A DNA stretch of 64,000 nt from Flagellimonas amoyensis (GCF_003058265.1 NZ_QBUK01000016.1:16029-80028), one strand, 5' to 3'; positions 53,164-63,638 are shown, numbered from the stretch's first letter. A program made the numbers and translations. Notes: generated by a model not told the origin, from the sequence alone.

Positions 53164-53527
53164 CGGACCTATTCAAAAACAGTTCCATTGTCCTAACCAT
53201 ATGTTTCATCTGATCGTTAGCAACTTCTATTTGGGAACATTAAGTTAGGATGCCCTTTCCCTTACTGTTACAAAATCAACTTCATATTGATTTATTGTTA
53301 TCCATATCACAATAAATTTAAGTAAAACTTCACTTTTTATGAGCCCAGCTGGCGTCCGTGTTCAATCCACATATGTTCCATAAATATCATATTGATGTTT
53401 TTTTAAGTTCATTTTTTGGATACTTTAACAATACGTGTTAATTTTTTGATAATTTTTATTAATATTGTTAAACGATTGGAACGACTTGCTCAGTTACAGT
53501 TACAATCGAACTCAACAAGCTAAACTT
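53164..53527. promoter_or_regulatory. Upstream region of second susC
   Basis: 364 bases, AT-rich. It contains an inverted repeat ATTTATTGT (53290-53298) / ACAATAAAT (53309-53317), a promoter-like TTTG (53415-53418) N20 TAATTTTT (53439-53446), and the sequence TTGATGTTTTTTTAAG at 53392-53407, resembling the repeat found upstream of the first susC. No gene. Confidence 0.5.
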
Positions 53528-56500
53528 ATGGACAAAAACAAAAATCAGAACTTGGCAAAGGGGGCTGATCCCGTAAAAACGCTTTCAGCCTTTCTTTTGT
53601 CACTTGTATTGCTCTTGACGTGGGAACCTGCATTATCAGCAAACCCACGCTTCGATGAAACCACACCTCCCTATCAGCTAACGGTAACAGGTACGGTTGT
53701 GGACAATCTTGGAAACGTTTTACCTGGTACAAACGTTATCGTCAAAGGAACCACTACGGGTACGCAAACGGATTTTGATGGAAAGTACTCCATCACCGCT
53801 GACTCAGATGCTACCTTGATTTTTTCTTATGTGGGATTTAGGACCGTTGAAATACCTATCAATGGGAATTCCACGATAGATGTTTCCTTGGTAGAAGATG
53901 CTGCCGCACTGGACGAAGTGGTAGTTACAGGTTATGGTACCCAAACAAGGGGTGAGTTGACCGGTTCTGTCGGAACAGTTGATGTTTCAGAGGCCACCAA
54001 GACGCCCATCGTGAATGCGGCCGAAGCGCTCCAAGGTAGGGTTTCCGGGGTCACCATTACAAACAACGGAATACCTGGTTCCTCTCCTGTGGTACGTATC
54101 AGGGGGTATGGAACAGGCAATAGTAACGACCCGCTCTACATTATCGATGGTGTACAGACCGATGACCCCAGTATCCTAAACTCCATAAATCCTGCGGATA
54201 TCCAACAAATGAACGTTTTGAAGGATGGTGCCGCCGCCATTTATGGTGCCAGGGCATCCAACGGTGTTGTCATCATCACCACCAAGACCGGGGGATATAA
54301 TCTAGATAAAGCTAGGGTTTCACTGGACATGTATACCGGGTTTTCCGTTGCCACCAATCTGCCTGAACTATTGAACCCACAACAACATGGCCAAATGATC
54401 TGGCAAAGTATCATCAATGATGGGGAAGTTCCTGACCATATCCAATATGGAAATGGTCCAACCCCGGTTGTACCTCAAACCATACAGGGGGATGTTCCTG
54501 TGACCATGAACGTAAGTCCAAATGGTACGAATTGGTTGGATGAGATCAACAGGACCGCGATTACCCAAAACGCGTCCATTACCTTGGAAAATGGTAACGA
54601 AAAATCAAAATTTCTATTTTCAGCCGGATATTTGAACCGCGATGGTATACAGATTCATACGGGTTTTAAAAGAGGTTCGGTACGACTGAACTCCGAATTT
54701 AAAGTTGGGGAGAAAATCAAGATCGGGCAACACGCCAATATTTCCTTTGATCGAAGAAGTGGCGGACAATCGTGGTTCAATTTTGCCACAAGGATGTCCC
54801 CTTTGGTTCCTGTTTACGATGTTGAAGGCAACTTTGCAGGCAACTATAGTAATTCCAACGATCTTGCCAATCCCAATAACCCTGTGGCAGAAGCTACCAG
54901 ACAAGCCAATGATTTCAGAAAAACCTTTAGGGTGTTCGGGGATATTTATGCTACTTTGGACATCTTGGACGGCCTTCAGTTCAAAACCTCCATTGGTGGT
55001 TCTATAAGGGCCTATAACGACAGACGTTTTAGGGCATTGATTCCAGAGTCACCAGAACCTATTTCAACAAATACCTTAACGGAAGCCGATCAAGACACCT
55101 ACGAATGGGTATGGAGTAACACCTTGAGCTATAATAAGTCCTTTGGCGACCATAGCATCAATGCGCTGGTAGGTATTGAGGCATTGGATGTGCATGGAAA
55201 AGGAAAAGAAATATCCAGGACAGGCTATTTCTTTGAGATACCCGAATACTATCTATTGAGCAATGGCGGGGGAGCTCCCAACGTTGCCTATGCCTATGAC
55301 AATGCATCTTCACTTTACTCGCTGTTCGGGACCGTCAATTATGATTATGATGGACGTTACCTTTTAACAGCTACCTTGAGACGGGATGAGTCATCAAGAT
55401 TTGTAGGTGACAACAAAAGTGATATTTTCCCATCGTTCAGTGCGGGCTGGGTCGTGAGCAATGAAGCCTTCTGGCCAACTGACACCTTTGTCAGTAGATT
55501 GAAATTTAAAGGGTCTTGGGGCCAATTGGGGAATCAAACACTACCTGTGAATAACCCAACTGTGAATTTCTCGGTTTTGAGTGAGCAATATGCCAATTAT
55601 GTATATAGCGGTAGCGGTGGAGCCACCCAGGGAGCAATTCTGTCAGCTGCGGGCAACCCAAACCTAAAATGGGAAACCAGTGAAACCACTAACTTTGGGA
55701 TTGAACTGGGCTTCTTTGACAACAGGTTGAATCTGGCTGCGGAATATTTCACCATCACCACCAAAGATTTGATCACCCAGAACAACAGTTTATATAGTTC
55801 TACTTCCATTGATGCCGCACCGCCTTATGTGAACTTGGGGTCCATTGAGAACAAAGGTGTGGACGCCACTTTGAGCTTTTCAGACCAGACCAGATCAGGT
55901 TTCAAGTATGGCATCGACATCAATTTCTCCAGCTATAAAAATGAGGTTACCGATTTGATCAGTGCCTTCCAAACTGGCTTTGGAGGTTTCAGAACAACCG
56001 GAACAGTCACCAGAACACAGGTAGGGCAACCTATCTCATCTTTCTATGGCAGGATAGTGGATGGAATTTTTGCCTCCGAAGAAGAAGTAGCAAATGCTCC
56101 AAGCCAAGGTTTTGCTACAAATGCGGACGGGGTTGGTCGTTTCAGATATCGAAATTTAGTTGATATTGATATTGATGGTAATGGCACAATAGACGAAGAT
56201 GAGATTGTCATTGATGATAATGATAGAACCTTTATTGGTTCGCCCCACCCTGATTTCACTTATGGTGTCAACATTACATTGGGGTACAAAGGCTTCGATA
56301 TGTCCGCCTTCTTCCAAGGTTCCCAAGGAAACGACATCTTCAACAACGATAAGGTATATACCGACTTTCCTTCCTTCTTCAATGCCAATAGAAGTGTACG
56401 GGTACTGGATTCCTGGACCCCGAACAATTTGGATGCCGAATTGCCCGCTTTAAGTGGTAGCATCACTAATAACGAAGGTGCCGCAAACTCCTTCTTTGTC

Positions 56501-56767
56501 GAAGATGGATCCTATATGCGACTAAAAAACCTACAGATTGGCTATACGTTCAATCAGCAGGTATCGAGTATTCTAGGTATGGACAGTGTTCGGTTATACC
56601 TGCAGGGCACCAATTTGTTCACCATAACTGGTTATGACGGTTTGGATCCTGAGCTACAACCAAGACTCTTGGATAGCGGAGCGATCGACAACCTTACTAT
56701 TGGGGTTTCGGACAACAACTATCCTTTGGCTTCAATTTATTCCTTCGGAATCAATTTAAAATTTTAA
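53528..56767 (+). CDS. susC: SusC/RagA TonB-dependent receptor (locus 2)
   Basis: 1079 aa from the ATG at 53528 (MDKNKNQNLAKGADPVKTLS, then hydrophobic AFLLSLVLLLTWEPALSANP); the frame to 53465 adds residues before the leader. Carboxypeptidase-like domain YQLTVTGTVVDNLGNVLPGT, plug block VVVTGYGTQTRGELTGSVGT and VLKDGAAAIYGARASNGVVI, TonB-dependent barrel ending SIYSFGINLKF. Import substrate unknown. Followed after three bases by susD, and preceded by a regulator that also faces PUL 1. No glycoside hydrolase is found in this locus. Confidence 0.96.
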   Translation: MDKNKNQNLAKGADPVKTLSAFLLSLVLLLTWEPALSANPRFDETTPPYQLTVTGTVVDNLGNVLPGTNVIVKGTTTGTQTDFDGKYSITADSDATLIFSYVGFRTVEIPINGNSTIDVSLVEDAAALDEVVVTGYGTQTRGELTGSVGTVDVSEATKTPIVNAAEALQGRVSGVTITNNGIPGSSPVVRIRGYGTGNSNDPLYIIDGVQTDDPSILNSINPADIQQMNVLKDGAAAIYGARASNGVVIITTKTGGYNLDKARVSLDMYTGFSVATNLPELLNPQQHGQMIWQSIINDGEVPDHIQYGNGPTPVVPQTIQGDVPVTMNVSPNGTNWLDEINRTAITQNASITLENGNEKSKFLFSAGYLNRDGIQIHTGFKRGSVRLNSEFKVGEKIKIGQHANISFDRRSGGQSWFNFATRMSPLVPVYDVEGNFAGNYSNSNDLANPNNPVAEATRQANDFRKTFRVFGDIYATLDILDGLQFKTSIGGSIRAYNDRRFRALIPESPEPISTNTLTEADQDTYEWVWSNTLSYNKSFGDHSINALVGIEALDVHGKGKEISRTGYFFEIPEYYLLSNGGGAPNVAYAYDNASSLYSLFGTVNYDYDGRYLLTATLRRDESSRFVGDNKSDIFPSFSAGWVVSNEAFWPTDTFVSRLKFKGSWGQLGNQTLPVNNPTVNFSVLSEQYANYVYSGSGGATQGAILSAAGNPNLKWETSETTNFGIELGFFDNRLNLAAEYFTITTKDLITQNNSLYSSTSIDAAPPYVNLGSIENKGVDATLSFSDQTRSGFKYGIDINFSSYKNEVTDLISAFQTGFGGFRTTGTVTRTQVGQPISSFYGRIVDGIFASEEEVANAPSQGFATNADGVGRFRYRNLVDIDIDGNGTIDEDEIVIDDNDRTFIGSPHPDFTYGVNITLGYKGFDMSAFFQGSQGNDIFNNDKVYTDFPSFFNANRSVRVLDSWTPNNLDAELPALSGSITNNEGAANSFFVEDGSYMRLKNLQIGYTFNQQVSSILGMDSVRLYLQGTNLFTITGYDGLDPELQPRLLDSGAIDNLTIGVSDNNYPLASIYSFGINLKF

Positions 56768-56770
56768 AGA

Positions 56771-58492
56771 ATGAAAAAGAAAGTAATATATTCAATAATA
56801 CTGGCAGGCATTCTATTATGGACCTGTAGTGAAGATTTCACCGAAAAGGCGGCAACGGGAAATATTCCTGATGAAGATTTGAAGACTGCCGTAGGTGTTG
56901 ACCTTAAACTGACGGCCGCTTATTCCGCTATGGATGGTGAACGTGTGAACAGACAAGGAGAGGGTGTAGCTGCCGGAGGGGACAACTGGTGGTCCGATGT
57001 GGTCTCAGATGACGCCCATCGCGGAAGTGAAGATGGGGACAATTCAGCTTTGGCCCAAGTAGAAACCTTGGACTGGCAGACCGGAAACAACTGGTTCTTG
57101 GGCAGATGGAGTGCCATTTTTGGTGGAGTCAACCGATGCAACGCCGTTCTTGACCTCATCAACCAAATACCAGATGGGGATTTTACCCAGCAAGAAGGTG
57201 AGGCACTTTTCCTTAGGGGGTACTATAATTTTGAACTTCAAAAGTTTTGGGGCAATGTCCCTTTCATTTCTGTTGAGAATTTGGTGAATGAAGAGTTCAA
57301 TCAACCCAACCCAGGCCCTATCTGGACTGAAATAGAAGCAGATTTTCAAGCGGCCATCGATAAACTGGATGAGGAAATTATACTCGGAAGGGCGAACTCA
57401 TGGATAGCCAAGGCCTTTTTAGGCAAAGCATATCTTTACCAAGGTAAATATGACGAGGCCCTACCCTTATTCAATGACGTAATCAACAATGGCCCATATG
57501 CTTTGAACGAGGAATTCGTCAACAACTTTAACTTTGCGGGGGAAAATGGTCCCGAATCCATGTTCGCTATCCAGTTTTCTTCCGATACTGGGCGTTCTTT
57601 CAATGGAAACGGAGCCGGCACCTTGAATTTCCCCGGTGGCGGACCATTGGAAACTTGCTGCGGCTTTTATCAACCTACGCATGATTTGGTGAATGCCTTC
57701 CAGACTGACGGTTCAGGGTTGCCATTGTTGGATTCATATGCCGCAACCGATGTTGAAAATGATTACGGCATCAACAGTGATGCCCCCTTTACACCACATG
57801 CCGGACCACTGGATCCCAGATTGGACTACACTGTCGGAAGAAGGGGCATCGATTACAATGGCTTTGGGTTAAATCCCGGAAAATCATGGATAAGGGCAGC
57901 TTTCACTGATATTTCCGGTCCCTATTTGCCCAAAAAGAACATGTACCAAGCCGGTGAGGTGGATGCCAATAGAGGTATTGGTGGCTGGGGCTCTGACTGG
58001 TCGGGCATCAACTATAACGTAATGCGGTTTGCAGATGTGTTGCTAATGGCAGCCGAGGCAGCCGTGGAGAAAGCAGCTCCAGACCTGCCAATGGCCTTGG
58101 ATTATGTAAACCGGATCCGAAACAGGGCAAAGAACATGACGTATGTACAGGCTCTGGATGCAGATAACAACCCTATTCCGAACACTGATGCGGCCAATTA
58201 TCAAATTGAGCCCTATGCTTCCTTTCCTAATCAGGATTATGCCAGACAAGCCGTTCGCTTTGAGCGTCGTTTAGAATTGGGCATGGAGGGACACCGTTTG
58301 TTCGATTTGAGAAGATGGGGGGTTGCGACAGAGACTATCAATACCTATATCCAAAATGAAGGTGAAGATTTTGATCAGTCTAGTTATGACACAAAATTTA
58401 GAGTTTACGAACCAAAATTCGATTTATTTCCAATCCCTATCAATGCCATTGACCAAAGTGGTGGCATATTAAAGCAAAACACTGGGTATTGA
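56771..58492 (+). CDS. susD: SusD/RagB outer-membrane lipoprotein (locus 2)
   Basis: 573 aa. Lipobox ILLWTCSEDFTEK. SusD pattern: AALFLRGYYNF-type block (GEALFLRGYYNFELQKFWGN), TPR-like KAFLGKAYLYQGKYDEALPL, and the C-terminal RFERRLELGMEGHRLFDLRR. It pairs with the SusC two bases upstream. The specific ligand is unknown; the internal sequence differs clearly from the SusD of PUL 1. Its transcript probably ends at the hairpin 58539-58571. Confidence 0.95.
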   Translation: MKKKVIYSIILAGILLWTCSEDFTEKAATGNIPDEDLKTAVGVDLKLTAAYSAMDGERVNRQGEGVAAGGDNWWSDVVSDDAHRGSEDGDNSALAQVETLDWQTGNNWFLGRWSAIFGGVNRCNAVLDLINQIPDGDFTQQEGEALFLRGYYNFELQKFWGNVPFISVENLVNEEFNQPNPGPIWTEIEADFQAAIDKLDEEIILGRANSWIAKAFLGKAYLYQGKYDEALPLFNDVINNGPYALNEEFVNNFNFAGENGPESMFAIQFSSDTGRSFNGNGAGTLNFPGGGPLETCCGFYQPTHDLVNAFQTDGSGLPLLDSYAATDVENDYGINSDAPFTPHAGPLDPRLDYTVGRRGIDYNGFGLNPGKSWIRAAFTDISGPYLPKKNMYQAGEVDANRGIGGWGSDWSGINYNVMRFADVLLMAAEAAVEKAAPDLPMALDYVNRIRNRAKNMTYVQALDADNNPIPNTDAANYQIEPYASFPNQDYARQAVRFERRLELGMEGHRLFDLRRWGVATETINTYIQNEGEDFDQSSYDTKFRVYEPKFDLFPIPINAIDQSGGILKQNTGY

Positions 58493-58538
58493 TAAACACA
58501 TAATAGATTGAGTTAGTTTAATTTTGATTTAAGTAAGG

Positions 58539-58571
58539 TAGGTTGCCAGTCTATATTGGCAGCCTATTTTG
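58539..58571 (+). terminator. Intrinsic terminator after locus 2 susD
   Basis: Stem TAGGTTGCCA (58539-58548) / TGGCAGCCTA (58557-58566) with one G-U pair, followed by TTTTGATTTT. A GAGTTAGTT copy at 58510-58518 precedes it by 20 bases. Confidence 0.8.
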
Positions 58572-58715
58572 ATTTTAAGTGGCATGCATTAATCGAAAAA
58601 TAGTCGTCATTAGCCAATTGTTAATCATCAAGGACTAAGATGCAGTATTTTGAATTTGTATTTTTAATTCAAAGGAATCGCCATCAAAGGAAAGTGAACC
58701 CTATGGTATGGAAAA

Positions 58716-61700
58716 ATGATGGTCCTACAGTTTATAACCAAAAGCATGTCATCCAAAATATTGGTCAACCCAAAAAAATTCAGCACGGTGAATAAAAGTT
58801 ATATTTTAATCGCACTAGCCTCATTACTGGTTTTTTCTTGCTCAAAGAAACAGGAGGATACATTGTTCTCCAAGGTTTCCTCAAAACATTCCGGTATTAC
58901 ATTCAACAATCAAATCGTAGAGACGGACAGTTTCAACATCCTCACCAGCGAATACATCTTCAATGGCGGAGGGGTTGCCGTGGGCGACTTTAACAATGAT
59001 GGAAAACCAGACCTTTTTTTTACGGGAAACCAGGTAACCAATAAACTCTACCTTAACCAAGGGGATTTTAAGTTTAAGGATGTCACTGAAATTTCTGGCG
59101 TGGCAGCCCCTGAAAAATGGAAAACGGGCGTTGCCGTGATTGACATCAACAACGATTCCCTCCTTGACATCTATATCTGTGCAGCCATGTTCTCCACTCC
59201 TGAAGAAAAGGCCAACATCCTGTTCGTTAATCAGGGAATCGATGGGAATGGCATTCCGAAATTCAAGGAAATGGCCAAGGAATATGGTATTGCGGACACG
59301 GGAAACAGCATGAATGCAGCTTTTATCGACTATAACAAAGATGGCTATCTGGACCTATACGTGCTCAACAATGTGGACATACACATATTGCCCGCAAATT
59401 ATAGGGAGAAGATAACCGACGGCACATCATTGAGCAATGACCGTCTGTATCGAAACAATGGGGACAATACCTTTACGGACGTCACCATGGAAGCAGGCAT
59501 CACTATAGAAGGTTATGGCCTAGGTGTTGCAATATCCGATCTGAATTATGATGGATGGCCTGACATTTATGTAAGCAATGATTATCTGAGCAATGATATC
59601 CTCTACATCAACAATGGGGACGGAACATTTACGGACAAAATAAGCCAGTTCGTGAAGCACCAAAGCAAGTTTTCGATGGGTTCCGACATTGCCGATTTCA
59701 ACAATGACGGCTTTCTGGATATCATTACGCTTGACATGCTCGGCGAAACCAATTACAGGCTGAAGACCACCATCAAAGAAAGCCGCTACAACGATTATTA
59801 CATGAACGACAAGTTTGGGTATGACTACCAATACATGAGGAACATGCTCCAAATGGGACAAGGCTCCAACATGCCTTTCAGTGAGATTGGACTGATGGCC
59901 GGAATAGCCAAAACGGACTGGAGCTGGTCTCCCCTCTTCGTGGATGCCGATAATGATGGACTCAAAGATCTTTTGATCACCAATGGATTTCCGCGGGACA
60001 TTACCGATCTTGATTTTGGTGAGTTTCACTTCAACGTGCGCAAATACCTCCGCCCCTCCCAAATTTTGGATTCCATCCCAGTGGTGAAAATACCCAACTA
60101 CGCCTATAAAAATGAAGGCAACGGTCAGTTCAGCGATGTGGGAAAAGCATGGGGATTGAACATTCCCTCGTTTTCAAACGGTGCCGCCTTTGCCGATCTC
60201 GATGGCGATGGCGATTTGGATTATATCGTCAACAACATCAACGATGAAGCATTCCTGTTCAAAAATAATGCACAGAGCAAGAACCAAGGCCGGAACAACT
60301 TTCTACAAATGGACCTCAAGGGTCCAGCCACCAATCCGGCAGCCTTGGGCACTAAGGTCGCCATCAGGTTTACCGATGGAAGTTTTCAATATTACGAACA
60401 TCAGTTGAACCGAGGCTATTTGTCCACCGTACAGGGCATGGCGCACTTTGGCCTTGGTGCACCCCAGACCGTGGCATCCATTGAGGTGTTATGGCCCGAT
60501 GGGAAATTTCAAGCCATCAAGGACATTCCGAGCAACCAAATCCTCACCATCAATCATAGGGAGGCGGTTTCGCCAAGTTCACAGCAACTTGCATTTCCCC
60601 TAGTTCCAAAGGAGCCCAAACCTATCTATGAGGAGGTTTCGGAACAAATAGGCATCAGCTATGTGCACGAAGAAGAAGACAAGGTCGATTTCAATGTACA
60701 GCGTACCCTCCCCCACAAACTCACACAGAATGGTCCTTGCATTGCCAAAGGGGACATCAACGGCGATGGCCATGAAGACTTTATAATTGGTAGCTCGCCG
60801 GGACACTCGCCCATGATCTTCTTTCAAAATTCGTCCGGCTCTTTTACCGGGACACCGCTTTTCTTGGACACCGAAAACATAGCATACGAAGAAACAAGCT
60901 TGGCCCTTTTTGATTTGGATAATGATGGTGACCTGGACCTTTACATGGTCTCCGGCAGCAATGAGTTCGATTTGGGGTCCCCTTTCTATGCCGATCGGTT
61001 GATGATCAACGATGGCAAAGGGAACTTTAAGCTTTCGACAGATAAAATGCCCCTAATAAATGCAAGTGGATCGGTGGTCAGGGCAGAAGATTTTGACGGG
61101 GACGGTTATACCGACCTGTTCATAGGGGGGCGAACCCCATTTTCACAGTATCCCATGGCTGAAAACAGCTACTTGTTGAAAAATGAAAAAGGTGTTCTTG
61201 TCGATGTGACGGATACCTATTGCAAGGCCCTCAGAAAACCTGGAATGGTGACCGATGCCAAATGGGCCGATCTGGACGGGGACAATCTAAAGGATTTGAT
61301 TTTGGTCGGTGAGTTCATGCCCATCACTGTTTTCATGAACAAAAAAGAAACATTCCAGCCCTTGGAAAATACGGGCATCCATCAACTTTCAGGATGGTGG
61401 GAATGTGTTCTGGTCGAGGATTTTGACGGGGACGGGGATATGGATATCATAGCCGGAAACTTGGGCACCAACAACTTTTATCGTCCTACGACAGAAAGAC
61501 CTGTCACCCTATTGGTGAAGGATTTTGACAAAAATGGATCCAATGACCCCATTCTCTTTGCCTATTTCAAGGAAAGTTTTGAAGATTCCACCTTCACTTC
61601 CTATCCTGTGAATTTTTGGGGAGACCTGATTGGGCAAAGCCCTTTGTTCCGAAAAAAGTTTGACTACTTTAAGGAATATGCCAAAGCCGGTAAAAATGAC

Positions 61701-62126
61701 CTTTTTACCCCCGAAGAACTGGAAGGGACCCTTGAACTGGCAGCCAATCACGACCAAACCAGCTATTTTATAAATAATGGAGAGGGGCAGTTCAGTATGG
61801 GTGAACTTCCGTGGCAAACGCAATCGGCACCCATAAAATGCATGATCACAACACCAGCAGATGGAAATACTTCAGCAAATGTGCTGATGATCGGCAATGA
61901 CTTTGGCAATGAAGTGTTCATCGGTCGGTATGATGCCTTCAATGGTGGGGTCCTGCTTGGGGACAACAAGGGTGGTTTTGAATTCAAGAATGCCATGGAC
62001 AGTGGCTTCAAAGTACCCGGGGATGGAAAAGACATGATATTGGTCGAGAAAGCAGGTGGGGGAACTCCTTATGTAGTTGTGACACAAAATAAGGGCAAAC
62101 TGCTCGTGTTTTCCAAAAATGAGTAA
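58716..62126 (+). CDS. FG-GAP/VCBS repeat lipoprotein with ASPIC/UnbV domain (CRTAC1-like)
   Basis: 1136 aa. Start at 58716 or at the internal ATG 58746; lipobox LASLLVFSCSKKQEDT. Several FG-GAP/VCBS repeats with Ca2+-binding DxDxDG loops (VGDFNNDGKPDLFFTGNQVT, VAISDLNYDGWPDIYVSNDY, FADLDGDGDLDYIVNNINDE, FDLDNDGDLDLYMVSGSNEF). An ASPIC/UnbV domain lies near 530-610 (VAIRFTDGSFQYYEHQLNRG, IEVLWPDGKFQAIKDIPSNQ). Such proteins are surface-exposed, calcium-dependent, and common next to SusC/D genes with no enzymes in Bacteroidota. Substrate or partner unknown. Its stop lies 10 bases from the convergent cytochrome gene. Confidence 0.92.
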   Translation: MMVLQFITKSMSSKILVNPKKFSTVNKSYILIALASLLVFSCSKKQEDTLFSKVSSKHSGITFNNQIVETDSFNILTSEYIFNGGGVAVGDFNNDGKPDLFFTGNQVTNKLYLNQGDFKFKDVTEISGVAAPEKWKTGVAVIDINNDSLLDIYICAAMFSTPEEKANILFVNQGIDGNGIPKFKEMAKEYGIADTGNSMNAAFIDYNKDGYLDLYVLNNVDIHILPANYREKITDGTSLSNDRLYRNNGDNTFTDVTMEAGITIEGYGLGVAISDLNYDGWPDIYVSNDYLSNDILYINNGDGTFTDKISQFVKHQSKFSMGSDIADFNNDGFLDIITLDMLGETNYRLKTTIKESRYNDYYMNDKFGYDYQYMRNMLQMGQGSNMPFSEIGLMAGIAKTDWSWSPLFVDADNDGLKDLLITNGFPRDITDLDFGEFHFNVRKYLRPSQILDSIPVVKIPNYAYKNEGNGQFSDVGKAWGLNIPSFSNGAAFADLDGDGDLDYIVNNINDEAFLFKNNAQSKNQGRNNFLQMDLKGPATNPAALGTKVAIRFTDGSFQYYEHQLNRGYLSTVQGMAHFGLGAPQTVASIEVLWPDGKFQAIKDIPSNQILTINHREAVSPSSQQLAFPLVPKEPKPIYEEVSEQIGISYVHEEEDKVDFNVQRTLPHKLTQNGPCIAKGDINGDGHEDFIIGSSPGHSPMIFFQNSSGSFTGTPLFLDTENIAYEETSLALFDLDNDGDLDLYMVSGSNEFDLGSPFYADRLMINDGKGNFKLSTDKMPLINASGSVVRAEDFDGDGYTDLFIGGRTPFSQYPMAENSYLLKNEKGVLVDVTDTYCKALRKPGMVTDAKWADLDGDNLKDLILVGEFMPITVFMNKKETFQPLENTGIHQLSGWWECVLVEDFDGDGDMDIIAGNLGTNNFYRPTTERPVTLLVKDFDKNGSNDPILFAYFKESFEDSTFTSYPVNFWGDLIGQSPLFRKKFDYFKEYAKAGKNDLFTPEELEGTLELAANHDQTSYFINNGEGQFSMGELPWQTQSAPIKCMITTPADGNTSANVLMIGNDFGNEVFIGRYDAFNGGVLLGDNKGGFEFKNAMDSGFKVPGDGKDMILVEKAGGGTPYVVVTQNKGKLLVFSKNE

Positions 62127-62135
62127 TTTATAAGG

Positions 62136-63638
62136 CTATTTCAAGGTGTTTTCCAACACCATCAAATCGGTCAAGGATGCACTCCATTTTTGGGACAGAT
62201 CTTTCGGAATTGGCGTAAAAAAATAGGTAAAGGTGCTAAGGATGATATCTTGGTCCCCATCGGCATCCACATCCGCGGCCTTCATCAAAAACCATTTGCC
62301 ATCAACTTGCTCCGGTAAGGTACGTTCCGTAAAATCAAACCCACCGCCGCCTTTGTTTTCGAGGTAGACAAAAGATTTCACAGGTCTGTCCGCATAGTCA
62401 GGGAATGTGGAAATGAGTGCTATGTCCATATCCCCGTCCCCATCATAATCAAAAGTTTCACTTCTGGTGGCACCGTACATGGGATAGAAAAAGGATTCCT
62501 CAAACTCATTTTTGCCATTGTTCAAGTGAATCCGTAGGCCATGGTAAGGCTTTAATATTTGTGTCTTATCGGCATTATCGCCGTGAACCGTGATGATATC
62601 CTCGTCCCCATCGCCATCAAAATCCACCATTTCGAACCAACTGGTACCCATCAAAGGACTGAACCGCAACAACGTATTCGCACTGAAGGCCAAATCATCC
62701 TTTTGGTAAAGTGCCATTATGGCCTCGTCTCCCTGTGCCTTCATGAATACGATATCATCCTTGCCATCCCCATCCAAATCCCTGACAATGGACCGCATTG
62801 CCCCTGGGCTATGTATCAGCACCTTCTTTTGGTAGATACCATTTGAATCCTTTTGGATAAGGGAAAGATCCCCTGTCAAATGGCCAAACTCGCAGACCAC
62901 AATTTCCAATTGTCCATCTTTATTGAAGTCATGCACCAAACTATGCACTGGCCTGTGGAGTCCCGTGATCAAAGTATCCGTGGCAGTTTCGTTCCTTGAC
63001 AACAAGGCGCCCTCCTTTTGCTGCGAGGGGTTCAAAATCCCCACAGCGGTAACAATATCCCCAAAATCTGTGGGGTTAAACGCGGTCACAGCACTTTGGG
63101 CCCTAAAAATGTTCTGGGATGCGCCCTGCACATAATCAAATGTGTTCACACTCCCATCCAAACTTCCTATCAAAATATTCTGGCTGTCCCCATCATACCC
63201 TAAAAAGGAAATTGCCGCACCGGGAACACTGTCCATGGATATGGATTTGAATTCAAATTGTTTCAACGGCCGTATTGATGGATTTTTGGGAATCATTGGA
63301 AGTCCATCTGGGGCATTTGCCAAGATATAGTCTTTTAACTTTATCCAGTCTTCCTGGGAAATAGTGGGTATAGGACTGTATATCCCTGCCTGTTTGATAT
63401 CATACTGCTCTGCGTGGGTGTATCCTTTGTAGGGATCGTAATTTAGATCTTTGATCCCCATACGTGCCCCCATTTCCGGTAAAACCGAATTTTCCCAAAG
63501 CTCTTTGGTCAAATGGTCTATTCGAGGAGCTGTATGGCAGCTTGCACAATGGGAGGCATATAACCTTTCACCTTGGTTCTGGGTTGGCTTTGCGCATGAT
63601 GCAACCATCAGTAAAAGCAGTAAAAATTGAAGTCTCAT
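62136..63638 (-). CDS. c-type cytochrome fused to FG-GAP/VCBS repeats, lipoprotein
   Basis: 500 aa. Lipobox LLLLMVASCAKPTQNQ. A c-type heme site CASCH in LYASHCASCHTAPRIDHLTK is followed by a distant Met (EMGAR) that could be the axial ligand. The rest is an FG-GAP/VCBS beta-propeller with calcium loops (LVHDFNKDGQLEIVVCEFGH, IVRDLDGDGKDDIVFMKAQG, EMVDFDGDGDEDIITVHGDN, AADVDADGDQDIILSTFTYF). A heme domain joined to such repeats suggests an exported redox protein of unknown substrate. It is convergent with the UnbV gene and closed by the terminator at 63788-63821 of the next minus-strand gene upstream. Confidence 0.88.
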   Translation of the reverse strand: MRLQFLLLLLMVASCAKPTQNQGERLYASHCASCHTAPRIDHLTKELWENSVLPEMGARMGIKDLNYDPYKGYTHAEQYDIKQAGIYSPIPTISQEDWIKLKDYILANAPDGLPMIPKNPSIRPLKQFEFKSISMDSVPGAAISFLGYDGDSQNILIGSLDGSVNTFDYVQGASQNIFRAQSAVTAFNPTDFGDIVTAVGILNPSQQKEGALLSRNETATDTLITGLHRPVHSLVHDFNKDGQLEIVVCEFGHLTGDLSLIQKDSNGIYQKKVLIHSPGAMRSIVRDLDGDGKDDIVFMKAQGDEAIMALYQKDDLAFSANTLLRFSPLMGTSWFEMVDFDGDGDEDIITVHGDNADKTQILKPYHGLRIHLNNGKNEFEESFFYPMYGATRSETFDYDGDGDMDIALISTFPDYADRPVKSFVYLENKGGGGFDFTERTLPEQVDGKWFLMKAADVDADGDQDIILSTFTYFFTPIPKDLSQKWSASLTDLMVLENTLK

